This document shows, piece by piece, positions 27,438 to 36,169 of a stretch of 64,000 bases of DNA. This DNA is from Streptosporangium pseudovulgare (GTDB lineage Bacteria > Actinomycetota > Actinomycetes > Streptosporangiales > Streptosporangiaceae). Location of the stretch: positions 62,001 to 126,000 of the forward strand of contig NZ_BMQJ01000014.1 of the NCBI RefSeq assembly GCF_014648055.1, read 5' to 3'. Both the position numbers and the translations under genes were made by a program. Position 1 is the first letter of the stretch; each line of letters opens with the position of its first letter. A model generated the notes under the pieces. That model did no database searches. It was not told the DNA's origin and worked only from the letters and a program-made list of their open reading frames with translations.

Positions 27438-28304
27438 TCATGCGGTGGAAGTCGACTCCTCGCCATACGCTCCCTTTGCCGGACGCCTACGCCGGGGTGG
27501 TGGGGTCACCCCGTCCGCCATACGACGGGCGGTGACGAGGAATCCGGTGTGCCCGACCATCCGGTGGTCGGGCCGTACGGCGAGCCCCTCGACATGCCAG
27601 TCGCGAACCAGGGTCTCCCACGCGTGGGGCTCGGTGAAACTCCCGTGTTCGCGCAGAGTTTCGACCGTTCGCGACAACTGCGTGGTCGTCGCCACATAAC
27701 AGCAGATCACCCCGCCGGGCGTGAGCGCCTTGGCCGCGGCGTCCACGCACTCCCACGGCGCGAGCATGTCGAGGATGACCCGGTCGACGTCACTCTCGTC
27801 GAGCGCTTCGATGAAGTCCCCGACCACCAGGCGCCACTGCTCCATCGGGCCGCCGTAGAACTTCTCCACGTTCTTGGTGGCCACCTCCGCGAAGTCCGCG
27901 CGCCGCTCGTAGGACGTCACCTTGCCCTCCGTGCCCACCGCGCGCAGCAGGAAACACGTCAGCGCGCCGGAGCCGACCCCCGCCTCGACGACGCGCGCGC
28001 CGGGGAAGACGTCGGCCATCGCGACGATCTGCGCCGAGTCCTTGGGGTAGATGACCGCCGCGCCGCGCGGCATGGACAGCGTGTAGTCCTGGAGCAGGTG
28101 GCGGAACGCGAGGTACTGGGTGCCGCCGGACGAACGGACCACCGACCCCTCGGGCTGCCCGATGAGGTCGCTGTGCGGGATCGCACCCTTGTGGGTGTGG
28201 AAGACCCCGTCCTCCTTCAGCGTCACCGTGTGGCGCTTGTTCTTGGGGTCGGTGAGCTGAACCTGATCCCCGGCCCTGAAGGGCCCATGCCTGCGAAAAC
28301 CCAT
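27438..28304 (-). CDS. trmI: tRNA (adenine-58-N1)-methyltransferase TrmI
   Basis: A 288-residue SAM-dependent enzyme that methylates A58 in the T-loop of tRNAs. An N-terminal beta domain (FRAGDQVQLTDPKNKRHTV) precedes the Rossmann fold with GARVVEAGVGSGALTCFLLRAVG and the acidic DRVILDMLAPWE. trmI lies next to arc in most actinobacterial proteasome loci. ATG 28304 starts the conserved region and no Shine-Dalgarno is visible; TAACCT ends 7 bases upstream, compatible with a leaderless message. It is divergent from the double GNAT gene. Confidence 0.94.
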   Translation of the reverse strand: MGFRRHGPFRAGDQVQLTDPKNKRHTVTLKEDGVFHTHKGAIPHSDLIGQPEGSVVRSSGGTQYLAFRHLLQDYTLSMPRGAAVIYPKDSAQIVAMADVFPGARVVEAGVGSGALTCFLLRAVGTEGKVTSYERRADFAEVATKNVEKFYGGPMEQWRLVVGDFIEALDESDVDRVILDMLAPWECVDAAAKALTPGGVICCYVATTTQLSRTVETLREHGSFTEPHAWETLVRDWHVEGLAVRPDHRMVGHTGFLVTARRMADGVTPPPRRRRPAKGAYGEESTSTA

Positions 28305-28419
28305 GAACGCAAGGTTATCGGCGCGCGGAGTGCCCCCGGTCCCGGACGGCGGGGCCGCCGGACGCGCGGAGGGGGCAATTCGTTCGCTCCTTTCGGGAGG
28401 AGCTGATAGCACTTGGAGG

Positions 28420-29526
28420 GTGTTCCCCAGAGACATCATCCCCGCCGGTTCCGTCCTCCTGCGCGAGGTGACCCCCGCCGACCTGGAACCGATGGTCAGG
28501 GCCTGCGCCGATCCACTGATCATCCGGTTCGTCCCGAGCGTCCGGGTGCCGTACACCCTCGCCGATGCGTCCTCCTACCTGGAGGTCGCCGGGCGGACAT
28601 GGGGCAACGGCGGCGCCTCCTTCTCCGTGGCGGACGCCGGCACCGGCGAGTGGCTGGGCAACATCAGCCTCAAGCCGTCCGACCCGCGCGGCAACGCCGA
28701 GATCGGCTACCTCATCGCGCCGTGGGCGCGGGGCCGCGGCGTCGCCACCGCGGCCACCCGGGCGCTGACGGAGCGCGCCTTCGCCCACGGGGTGGCGCGC
28801 GTGGAGCTGCTGGCCGACGTGGAGAACCTCCCCAGCCAGCGGGTCGCGATGGCCGCCGGCTTCGACCGCGAGGGCGTGCGGCGCGCGGCCGAGCCCCGCC
28901 GCGACGGCACCCGCGGTGACCTGGCGTCCTTCGCCCGGCTGTCCACCGACTCGGGTGAGCGGGTACGGCCGTTCCTCCCGGACCTGCCCGGCGGCTCGCT
29001 GACCGACGGCGTCGTACGGCTGACGCCGCTGGAGCCGGACGACGCCGACGACTACCACGCCCTGCAGAGCCTGCCGGACGTCGTGGCCCACAGCGTCCCG
29101 CCGGAGGCGCCCGACCCGGACGACAGCGAGCGGTTCTGCCGGGAGGCGGGCATGCTGTGGCTGGCCGGCGAGCGGGTCGAGCTCGCCGTACGCGACGCCG
29201 CCACCGGCGCCTTCGCCGGGCACATCCAGCTCAGCGCGATCATCCCCCCGCTGGGCGAGGCCATGACCGGCTACAGCCTGCTGCCGGAGTTCCGGGGCAG
29301 GGGGTTCGCCTCCCGCGCGGTGGACCTGCTCACGGAGTGGGCCCTGACGCACACCCCGCTGGCCCGGATCGTGGCCGGCACCTCGCCGGACAACACCGCC
29401 TCCCACCGCGTGCTGGAGCGCGCGGGCTTCACCCGGGAGGCGCTGCTGCACGGCAGGCTGCCCGGCCCCGGCGGCACGCGCGTGGACGACCTGCTGTGGT
29501 ACCGCGCCCGGCCGGCCGGGGCCTGA
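28420..29526 (+). CDS. Tandem GNAT acetyltransferase (two domains)
   Basis: A 368-residue fusion of two RimJ/RimL-type N-acetyltransferase domains. The first (about residues 5-165) has the acetyl-CoA motif IGYLIAPWARGRGVATAATRAL; the second (about 190-365) has TGYSLLPEFRGRGFASRAVD and the SHRVLERAGF strand. Both keep the R-G-R-G loop, so both may bind acetyl-CoA. The chosen GTG start is directly preceded by GGAGG with no spacing, which is awkward, but the frame continues upstream without similarity. The substrate is unknown. Confidence 0.82.
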   Translation: MFPRDIIPAGSVLLREVTPADLEPMVRACADPLIIRFVPSVRVPYTLADASSYLEVAGRTWGNGGASFSVADAGTGEWLGNISLKPSDPRGNAEIGYLIAPWARGRGVATAATRALTERAFAHGVARVELLADVENLPSQRVAMAAGFDREGVRRAAEPRRDGTRGDLASFARLSTDSGERVRPFLPDLPGGSLTDGVVRLTPLEPDDADDYHALQSLPDVVAHSVPPEAPDPDDSERFCREAGMLWLAGERVELAVRDAATGAFAGHIQLSAIIPPLGEAMTGYSLLPEFRGRGFASRAVDLLTEWALTHTPLARIVAGTSPDNTASHRVLERAGFTREALLHGRLPGPGGTRVDDLLWYRARPAGA

Positions 29527-29571
29527 CGGATCGGCCCGCCCGCCCGGCCCAGGGGCCTCCCCGGGCCGGGC

Positions 29572-29598
29572 GGCGCCTCCCCGGACCGGGGAGGCGCC
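29572..29598. terminator. Hairpin between convergent GNAT and FHA genes
   Basis: An 11-bp perfect stem (29572-29582 with 29588-29598) with a GGACC loop lies about 45 bases past the GNAT stop and about 35 past the FHA gene stop. It can act in both directions. Confidence 0.6.
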
Positions 29599-29634
29599 TG
29601 CCGGGGAGGCGTGGGAAAGGCGACCGGGGACCGG

Positions 29635-30960
29635 CTAGCGGTTGCGGTGCGACTCGTAGCGCATGGTGCGGGAGACCCCGATCCGCACGGTCGTGCCGGG
29701 CATGATCGTGACCGGCTCGTTCGGCGGGATGTCGTAGAAGTTGGGGTCGCCCGGCGGCTGGATCTGCGTGCCGTTGACCGAGCCGAGGTCGATCAGGTTG
29801 ACGTCCCAGCCGTCCAGCGCCACCCGCAGGTGACGGCGCGACACCGAGCCGTCGGGGCTGGTGACCTTCGCCGGGCGGACCGAGCCGTCGGCGACCTCCG
29901 GGGCCCGGTCGGGGTCGCGGCCGACGAGGTGGTCGGCGTCGAGGCGCAGGGTCATCCCGTCGTCGAGGAGCAGCACGCCCAGCGGCGGGCGCGGCCCCTG
30001 GTAGGGGGCGAGCGAGCGCTGCACGAGGGCGATGCCGCACACCGCGCAGTACGGCACGCGCGGGTCGTTGAAGTGGTCGTTCTTGCAGTCGACCCCGTAG
30101 ACCAGCGGCTGCGCCGCGGGGGCGGCCTCCGGCTCGGGCGCCGCCTGCGGGCCGCCCTGCGCCGCCGGCTCGGGGGCGAACGGACGCTCGCGCGGCCCGC
30201 CGGGCTCGCCGTCCGCCCCGGTGGCCTCCATGGCCCCCGTGGGCTCCAGGGCGTCCGTCTCCCGCGGCGCGACGGCCGGGATCGGCCCGGACACCGGCCC
30301 CTGCTGCGGCGGGACCTGCGGCCCCGGCTCGGAGTGCCACGCCTGCTGCTCCGGCCGCGGCGGCGGCGGGACCGGGACCGGCGGGACGGGGTCGGGGGCA
30401 CCCATCGGGTAGGGCGCCGGCGGCGGGGCCTCCGTCGCGGGCGCCTCCGCCTGCCGCGGCACGGCGCTCCGGGCCGCGGGCGGGGCCCCGGCGCCGGCCG
30501 GGTCGCACAGGATGCCGCCGCCGACGACCACGCCGCCGTCCAGCCGGACCAGCGGATGCGCCGGTCCGGCCTCCGGCAGGCGCAGTTCGATGCCGGTGAC
30601 CGGACCGGGGACCAGCCGGTCCGACCAGGTGAGCGCGTCGCGCCCGGCGAGCCGTACCTCTCCGCCCTGGCCGGTGACCGCCGCGGAGGCGGGTCCGCTG
30701 ACCAGGACGGCCACCCCGTCGCCCACGGCTCCGGCGACGGCGCACGCGACGGGCTCGCCCATCATGACGGCCAGCACCTGGGCCACCCGGCGGGCCAGCG
30801 CCCGGCCGTCGCCGCCGGAGGCGGCGGTGTCGTTCAGCGCCGCGAGGAGGTCCGCGGCGACGGTCTCGGCCGCGTCGCACACCAGCAGCAGGCCCTCCAC
30901 GCGGGCCACCAGTCCGTTGCCCGGCAGCGGGCGCACCGTTCCCAGGCCGTCCCCGCTCAC
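29635..30960 (-). CDS. FHA-domain protein with Cys/His motif and N-terminal phosphatase-like region
   Basis: A 441-residue cytoplasmic protein. Residues 1-145 (VARVEGLLLVCDAAE onward) resemble part of a PP2C-like or related module but lack clear metal-binding Asp residues. A Pro/Ala/Gly-rich linker covers about 150-290. A short motif CKNDHFNDPRVPYCAVCG could bind zinc. The FHA domain fills the C-terminus, with LVGRDPD, SVSRRHLRV and DLGSVNGT, the phosphothreonine-binding residues of the family. The probable role is docking to a Ser/Thr-phosphorylated partner. The GTG start is chosen because the frame upstream is unconserved. Confidence 0.75.
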   Translation of the reverse strand: MSGDGLGTVRPLPGNGLVARVEGLLLVCDAAETVAADLLAALNDTAASGGDGRALARRVAQVLAVMMGEPVACAVAGAVGDGVAVLVSGPASAAVTGQGGEVRLAGRDALTWSDRLVPGPVTGIELRLPEAGPAHPLVRLDGGVVVGGGILCDPAGAGAPPAARSAVPRQAEAPATEAPPPAPYPMGAPDPVPPVPVPPPPRPEQQAWHSEPGPQVPPQQGPVSGPIPAVAPRETDALEPTGAMEATGADGEPGGPRERPFAPEPAAQGGPQAAPEPEAAPAAQPLVYGVDCKNDHFNDPRVPYCAVCGIALVQRSLAPYQGPRPPLGVLLLDDGMTLRLDADHLVGRDPDRAPEVADGSVRPAKVTSPDGSVSRRHLRVALDGWDVNLIDLGSVNGTQIQPPGDPNFYDIPPNEPVTIMPGTTVRIGVSRTMRYESHRNR

Positions 30961-31200
30961 CGAGCACCCCCGGCGTGACGACCCCGTCCTTCGGTGCGGG
31001 GAGAAAACGCGGCTCGTTTCTGCATTCTGTCCTCTGAGTCTCGGTGGCTGGGATGGCGCGTCCGGCCGGCCCGGGGCGGGGATCGGCGGACCGACATCGC
31101 CGATCATTCCAGGCCATAGGAAAAAGTACAGCAGACGGACCCGGGGCTGACTCCCTCTCGGCGGCCGCCGGCCGGGCCTCCGGCGTGGATCAGACGCCGG

Positions 31201-32448
31201 TCAACGACCCAGGGCTGAAGCAGCCCTGGGCTTGCGTCTCTCGCGCCTGTCTGGAGGGCAGGCACGGGACGCACTGACCCCGCTTTCCACGGCGGGGTCG
31301 TTGGGCGTGTTGACGAACACCCACGCCACCTGGGCACGTCGTGCGACGTTGAGGGCGGCGATGTGGTCGGCGGGCCCAGCGAACCCACACGACCGGCAAG
31401 AGAAAAGGTCCCGGCTGGGACGGTTGCCCCGCCCGACGGACCCGCACCAGGACACCGGGCACGTCTGCGAGGTGCAGGCCGGATCCACCCCCGTGTACGG
31501 CACCCCGGCGCGGCGGGCCTTGTAGGCCAGGAACTCGCCCAACTGGTGGAACGGCCAGGACGAGAGCGTGGCCCGCTGGGACGGCCAGAGCCGTACCCGC
31601 TCACGGATCCCCGCCAGATCTTCGACGGCGATGCCGCGCCCGGTGCGTTGCGCATCGGCCACGATCTCTTTGCTGATCTTATGGTTGGTGTGCGTGGCGT
31701 GCCGGGCCTCACGCCCGGCGCGCTTTTTGAGCTTGCGCCGCGCCGACTTGGTGCCCTTGGCTTGGAGTTCGGCCCGCAGGCGCGCCATGCGCCGCCGGTA
31801 GCGGGCCAGACCCTCACCGCTGTGGTCGACGCCGTCGCTGGTGGTCGCGAGGTTCACGATGCCCCGGTCCACCCCGATCCACCCGCACGGCTCTGCGTTG
31901 AGCGGCGCCTCGGGCACCTCGCAGGTGGCGATCAGAAACCACATGCCGTCCCGGCACACCAGATCCGATTCACCCCGCCGGTGGGCGGCGAGCATCGTGA
32001 GCTGCTCGGCCGAGCCGGTGAACGCGAGGTCCTTGATCCGGCCGCGCACCGTCCGGATCGACACCGTGCGCGCGTCGATCCGCCAGGACAGGCACCGGTC
32101 ATCGAACGGGTGGGCGGCCTCGGGCCGGAACGCGATGGGTGTGCTCTCGGCCTTGCGGCGGCGCCTGCCGGTCAGGCGTCCGGCGCGGACCAGGCCGCGC
32201 AGAGTGGCATAGGCGTCAGCGACCTTCTTGATGACGTGCTGGGCGGTCTGCGCCGACAGCCCATCGGCGCGCAGCTCGCCGTAGACGAGCCGGCGCAGGT
32301 CGTAGACACCGAAGGTGTGCGTCGCATATGCGGTGTGGGAGACGGCGGTGGCGGCTGCGTTGACCGCGTGCAGGGTCGCGGCCAGGGCCGCCGCCTGCTC
32401 GGGCGTCGGCAGGAGCTTGACCTGCACCACCAGCTTCACCTCGAACAC
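31201..32448 (-). CDS. tnpB: RNA-guided endonuclease TnpB (IS605 family)
   Basis: A 415-residue TnpB, the ancestor family of Cas12 nucleases. The three RuvC acidic residues are intact: Asp in WIGVDRGIVNLAT, Glu in GIAVEDLAGIRER and Asp in GPADHIAALNVAR. A four-Cys zinc finger (CTSQTCPVSWCG with CRSCGF) lies between the last two. The final 40 residues extend through the terminal hairpin, so the coding end and the likely guide-RNA scaffold overlap. GTG 32448 starts the conserved VFEVKLVVQVKLLPTPEQ. The accompanying tnpA is broken, so the protein persists without its own transposase. Confidence 0.9.
   Translation of the reverse strand: MFEVKLVVQVKLLPTPEQAAALAATLHAVNAAATAVSHTAYATHTFGVYDLRRLVYGELRADGLSAQTAQHVIKKVADAYATLRGLVRAGRLTGRRRRKAESTPIAFRPEAAHPFDDRCLSWRIDARTVSIRTVRGRIKDLAFTGSAEQLTMLAAHRRGESDLVCRDGMWFLIATCEVPEAPLNAEPCGWIGVDRGIVNLATTSDGVDHSGEGLARYRRRMARLRAELQAKGTKSARRKLKKRAGREARHATHTNHKISKEIVADAQRTGRGIAVEDLAGIRERVRLWPSQRATLSSWPFHQLGEFLAYKARRAGVPYTGVDPACTSQTCPVSWCGSVGRGNRPSRDLFSCRSCGFAGPADHIAALNVARRAQVAWVFVNTPNDPAVESGVSASRACPPDRRERRKPRAASALGR
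31205..31350 (-). ncRNA. Putative TnpB omega-RNA scaffold (3' end of tnpB)
   Basis: On the tnpB strand the last part of the gene holds a hairpin CCCCGCCGTGGAAAGCGGGG and then CCCAGGGCT-GCTTC-AGCCCTGGG, ending in GTCGTTGA. This resembles the hairpin-rich 3' scaffold of known TnpB omega-RNAs. The guide would be the host sequence just beyond, about 31180-31200. The upstream boundary is approximate. Confidence 0.45.
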
Positions 32449-32559
32449 AGTAGCGACCGGCCCCTGCCCTCGTCCGGGAAAGCCGGACACCGAATCCAGC
32501 CGCATCCGGCCGAATCTGGCCGGACCTGGCCAGATCGCGGCAGGATCTTCTCTAGCCTC

Positions 32560-32911
32560 CCTGCTCATGTGGTTTTCACGCCCGAGCATCGGCGCGGAGT
32601 GTTCACCGAAGAGCCGCTCCTCGCGCCGCGAGGAGATCATGACGGAGGTGTGCGACTCATCCGGCACGGACCCGGCCACGTTCATCGGCGCATCCGGCCA
32701 TACCCATCCGCTGGTGCACTACCCGCTCAAGGTCGCCTTGTCGGTCCTGGTCAAATCGCCCAAAAGCGTCTCGGCCCGGCTGCTGCGCAAGGAGTACGGC
32801 GAGCATGCCCGCAGGTATCCGCAGGGCGGGCATTTTTGGTCCCCGTCCTGTTTCGCCGCTTCCTGCGGCGGGGCTTTTCTATCGGTCGTCAAGGAGTACA
32901 TCGAGAATTAG
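32560..32911 (+). pseudogene. Decayed tnpA, Y1 transposase of IS200/IS605 type
   Basis: Remnant of a single-strand transposase. HVVFTPEHRRGVFTEE matches the N-terminal region, but the first residues are missing and the frame then shifts near 32615. In the new frame it continues through REEIMTEVC, GHTHPLVHYPLKVALSVLV (the HxH metal site) and ends at VVKEYIEN with the catalytic Tyr. The missing start and the frameshift mean no full-length enzyme. It is divergent from tnpB. Confidence 0.8.
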
Positions 32912-32945
32912 AAGCGTCCGGAGAGGGGGAAGGGAAGCGATTCCT

Positions 32946-32965
32946 CCCGGGCGTGAACGCCCGGG
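32946..32965. repeat. Terminal hairpin of the IS605-type element (tnpA side)
   Basis: An 8-bp stem with a TGAA loop lies between the tnpA stop and the first base of the IS630 inverted repeat. It fits the subterminal imperfect palindromes bound by IS200/IS605 transposases. Confidence 0.6.
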
Positions 32966-32973
32966 GTTCCTCG

Positions 32974-33768
32974 CTAGTGTCCTGCGCCTGAAATTCGTCG
33001 GCAATATCGTGCGATGGATTCGAGGATCTCCTCTGCGATCTTCTTCCACACGAACGGCCGGGGGTTGTCATTCCACTGAGCGATCCAGTCCCGGATGTCC
33101 TTCTCCAGGGACTGGACGCTCTTGTGCACCCCGCGCCGGATCAGCTGATCGGTCAGGAACCCGAACCACCTCTCCACCTGGTTGATCCACGAGGACCCGG
33201 TCGGGGTGAAGTGCATGTGGAACCGCGGGTGGCGGGCCAGCCACGCCTTGATCGCCGGCGTCTCGTGGGTGCCATAGTTGTCGCAGACCAGATGGACGTC
33301 CAACACGGCGGGAACCGTCTTGTCGATCATGACCAGGAACTTCTTGAACTCGGTAGCACGGTGCTGACGGTGCAGCTCACCGATCACGGTTCCATCGTTG
33401 ATGTTGAACGCGGCGAACAGGCTCGTGATCCCGTTGCGGACATAGTCGTGGGTACGCCGCTCGGGCATGCCCGGCATCATCGGCAGGACCGGCTGCGACC
33501 GATCCAACGCTTGGATCTGTGACTTCTCATCCACGCAGAGCACCACCGCACGCTCGGGCGGGTTGTGATACAGCCCCACGACATCGACGGCCTTCTCCAC
33601 GAACAGTGGATCCGTCGACAGCTTGAAGGTATCGGCCTGGTGGGGCTTGAGCCCGAAGTCGCGCCAAATCCGCCCGATCGTGGACTTCGACAGGCCGCTG
33701 CGCTTGGCCATCGAGGCGCGTGACCAATGAGTGGCGCCCTTGGGCGTTTCCTCCAAGGTCATCACCAC
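32974..33768 (-). pseudogene. IS630 transposase lacking its N-terminal DNA-binding domain
   Basis: A 264-residue open frame holding the C-terminal part of an IS630 transposase. The catalytic DDE residues are all present (VLCVDEKSQIQ, HLVCDNYGTHE, SSWINQVERWFG), and it ends GAGH with the stop inside the terminal repeat. Full-length relatives carry about 100 more residues with paired HTH domains before VVMTLEETPKGATHW. Here that codon lies about 10 bases from the other terminal repeat, so the missing part was deleted. Without it the protein should not bind the ends. Confidence 0.85.
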
Positions 33769-33803
33769 GACCTCTCCGACGAATTTCAGGCGTATGACAC
33801 TAG
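32974..33803 (-). mobile_element. IS630-family element, internally shortened but with both ends
   Basis: Two terminal inverted repeats of 28 bases (32974-33001 and 33776-33803) match at 26 positions and begin CTAGTGTC, containing the TA dinucleotide that IS630 elements duplicate. The element is only about 830 bases, whereas relatives with a full transposase exceed 1.1 kb. The part encoding the transposase DNA-binding domain is gone. It abuts the IS605-type end on one side and the site-2 protease gene on the other. Confidence 0.85.
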
Positions 33804-34933
33804 ATAGTGCTGAACATCCGGTTGACGTCGGAGGTGGCGAGCACCCCGAAGACGGTGCCGTCGCGCTCCACCAGGAGGTACTCCCCCGACGGGGACTGGC
33901 GCATGGCGTCGATCAGGGACTCCCCCGCCAGGTCGGCGGCCAGCACCAGCGACGGTTCGAGGCCGCGCGCCAGCGAGCCCGCCGTCACCCAGGGACGGCG
34001 GTGCTCCGGGGTGGCCTCGACCGCCACCTCGTTGACGATGCCCGTCGGGCGGCCGTCGTGGTCGACCACGACCACCGCGCCCGCGTGCGCCTCGGCGGCC
34101 CGGCGCAGCGCCTCGGCCAGCGGCACGTCCCCGGTCACGGCGACGGCCCGGCGGGCCAGGGAGCGGGCGTTCAGCTGGGGGATGCGGGCCCGCAGCTTGG
34201 CGCCCTGCAGTGCCTGGGTGGCGCCGATCCAGATGAAGCTGGCCAGCAGCACCGACCAGATGACCATGCCCCAGCTGGGGTCCTGGCCGCTCATCAGCGC
34301 CAGGCTGACCGGCACCGCGATCAGGACGACGGCCAGCACGCGGCCGGTCCAGGCCGCCGCGATCGTGCCCGAGCCGGGGCTGCGGGTCGCCTTCCACACC
34401 CCGGCGCGCAGCATGCGCCCGCCGTCCAGCGGCAGGCCGGGCAGGAGGTTGAAGATCCCGACGACCAGGTTGGCCAGCCAGAGCTGGAAGACCAGGACGC
34501 CGAGGACGGTGCCGGGGTCGATGAACATCGAGGCGGCGTAGCCGGCGGCGCCCAGGCCCAGCGACAGCAGCGGCCCGGCGAAGGCGACCATGAACTCCCT
34601 GCCGGGCGTCTCCGGCTCGCGCTCGATCTCCGAGACGCCGCCGAGGAGGTAGAGGGTGACGCGCCGGACCGGCAGGCCGTACATCTTGGCGACCACGCAG
34701 TGCGACAGCTCGTGCAGCAGCACCGACACGTACAGCAGGACCGCGAAGACGAAGGAGACGACGTACGTCATCGGGAGGCTGAGCTGCGGCAGCCGGTACG
34801 CCACGACCTCCTGGAAGGTGAACGTGATGAACGCCGCGACCAGCAGCCAGGTCGGTGAGACGTAGACCGGGATTCCGAACGGCCGCCCCATCCGCAGCCC
34901 GGGACTTTCCTGGCGCGGGCTCTCGCTGCTCAC
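33800..34933 (-). CDS. Site-2 protease family membrane metalloprotease with CBS domains
   Basis: A 377-residue M50 peptidase that cuts proteins within the membrane. Zinc motif LLHELSHCVVA and the second metal motif GLPLDGGRML lie among about six helices. Two C-terminal CBS domains (about residues 255-375) may sense adenylates. GTG 34933 includes the short cytoplasmic N-terminus seen in relatives; ATG 34891 is possible. The stop codon TAG lies in the IS630 terminal repeat, so the last residues were set by the insertion. Both CBS domains appear essentially complete, so function may be kept. Confidence 0.88.
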   Translation of the reverse strand: MSSESPRQESPGLRMGRPFGIPVYVSPTWLLVAAFITFTFQEVVAYRLPQLSLPMTYVVSFVFAVLLYVSVLLHELSHCVVAKMYGLPVRRVTLYLLGGVSEIEREPETPGREFMVAFAGPLLSLGLGAAGYAASMFIDPGTVLGVLVFQLWLANLVVGIFNLLPGLPLDGGRMLRAGVWKATRSPGSGTIAAAWTGRVLAVVLIAVPVSLALMSGQDPSWGMVIWSVLLASFIWIGATQALQGAKLRARIPQLNARSLARRAVAVTGDVPLAEALRRAAEAHAGAVVVVDHDGRPTGIVNEVAVEATPEHRRPWVTAGSLARGLEPSLVLAADLAGESLIDAMRQSPSGEYLLVERDGTVFGVLATSDVNRMFSTI

Positions 34934-35061
34934 CGCTGGCTCACCGTTCCTCGCTCGCTCGCGTCTGTTGGCCTTGATGCTACGCGCCGCCCACGCCGGG
35001 CGCGGACGCCCGCGGCCCACCCCGGGCCCAAACTGTCGCCACCGTGACCTACAGTGCGGGC

Positions 35062-35931
35062 ATGTCACTGACCGAGCCCACGATCATCGGAGCGCTGTCG
35101 CCGTCCCGCGCCGGCGACTTCATGACGTGCCCGCTGCTGTACCGGTTCCGCGTGGTCGACCGGCTTCCCGAGCCGCCGTCGCCCGCCGCGGTGCGCGGCA
35201 CGGTCGTCCACTCGGTGCTGGAGCGCCTGTACGACCTGCCGGCGCCGGGCCGTACGGTGGCCGCGGCCCTCGATCTGCTGGAGCCGCAGTGGCACAGGCT
35301 CCTTGAGGAGGAGCCCGCCTACGCCGGCATGTTCTCCGGGGAGCGGGAGCGGGCCGAGTGGCTGGCCGGGGCCCGCGCCATGCTGGAGCGCTACTTCACC
35401 CTGGAGGACCCCACCTGCATGGAGCCCGCCGAGCGGGAGCTGTACGTCGAGGCGGTGCTCGACAGCGGCCTGATGCTGCGGGGCTTCATCGACCGGCTGG
35501 ACGTCGCGCCCACCGGCGAGGTCCGCGTGGTCGACTACAAGACCGGCAGCGCGCCGGGGCCGGCCTTCGAGGCCAAGGCGCTGTTCCAGATGAAGTTCTA
35601 CGCGCTGACGCTGTGGCGGCTGCACGGCTCGGTGCCGCGCCTGCTGCAGCTGATGTACCTCGGCGGCGCGGGCGAGGTGCTGCGCTACGCCCCCGACGAG
35701 GCCGACCTGCTGGCCACCGAGCGCAAGGTGCAGGCGCTGTGGGCGGCCATCGAGCGGGCGCTGGAGACCGGCGAATGGCGTCCACGGCCCAGCCGGCTGT
35801 GCGACTGGTGCAACTACCGCGAGCTGTGCCCGGAGTTCGGCGGCACTCCCCCGCCGGTGCCCGAGCGGCAGCCGGGCGACACCGTGCGCAGCACCCGCCG
35901 CACGCCCAGGGCCGCCACCGACGAGCTCTGA
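35062..35931 (+). CDS. RecB-family PD-(D/E)XK nuclease with Fe-S-type Cys cluster
   Basis: A 289-residue nuclease-like protein. Motifs include SPSRAGDFMTCPLLYRF near the N-terminus, GTVVHSVLERL, the catalytic VRVVDYKTG and a C-terminal CDWCNYRELCPEF. The first Cys and the last three match the four-cysteine Fe-S arrangement of AddB/Cas4-type nucleases. It probably trims or resects DNA ends. ATG 35062 is used (GTG 35044 is upstream in frame). It is divergent from the site-2 protease gene, with 128 bases between starts. Confidence 0.87.
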   Translation: MSLTEPTIIGALSPSRAGDFMTCPLLYRFRVVDRLPEPPSPAAVRGTVVHSVLERLYDLPAPGRTVAAALDLLEPQWHRLLEEEPAYAGMFSGERERAEWLAGARAMLERYFTLEDPTCMEPAERELYVEAVLDSGLMLRGFIDRLDVAPTGEVRVVDYKTGSAPGPAFEAKALFQMKFYALTLWRLHGSVPRLLQLMYLGGAGEVLRYAPDEADLLATERKVQALWAAIERALETGEWRPRPSRLCDWCNYRELCPEFGGTPPPVPERQPGDTVRSTRRTPRAATDEL

Positions 35932-36169
35932 GGTCCGCCGCACCGGTACGGCCGGCGGGCTCCGGGACCGGCCCCGTACCGGCCGGGCGTGCGGCGGGCG
36001 GGACCGGTGACGGCCGCGGCCCCGTGGGGCCGGGCCCCTCCTCGGAACGAACCCGGCGCGGGCTCGCGGCGCCGGGGGGCGCGCCGTCCCTCTATGGTGG
36101 AGTTCCGCGGATCGGCCCGTGCGGAGGGCCGCTCCGAGGCCGGCGCCCGGTTCCCCTCGAAGGTGTGTG

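Larger units (their letters stand above)
31200..32973. mobile_element. IS200/IS605-type element with intact tnpB and decayed tnpA
   Basis: The element has divergent tnpA (+, broken) and tnpB (-). Its tnpB-side end carries a 9-bp hairpin (near 31209-31231) followed by GTCGTTGA on the - strand. Its tnpA-side end carries the hairpin CCCGGGCG-TGAA-CGCCCGGG (32946-32965), typical of structures recognised by Y1 transposases. Exact termini are inferred, because the tnpA side is abutted by an IS630 derivative. Confidence 0.75.
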
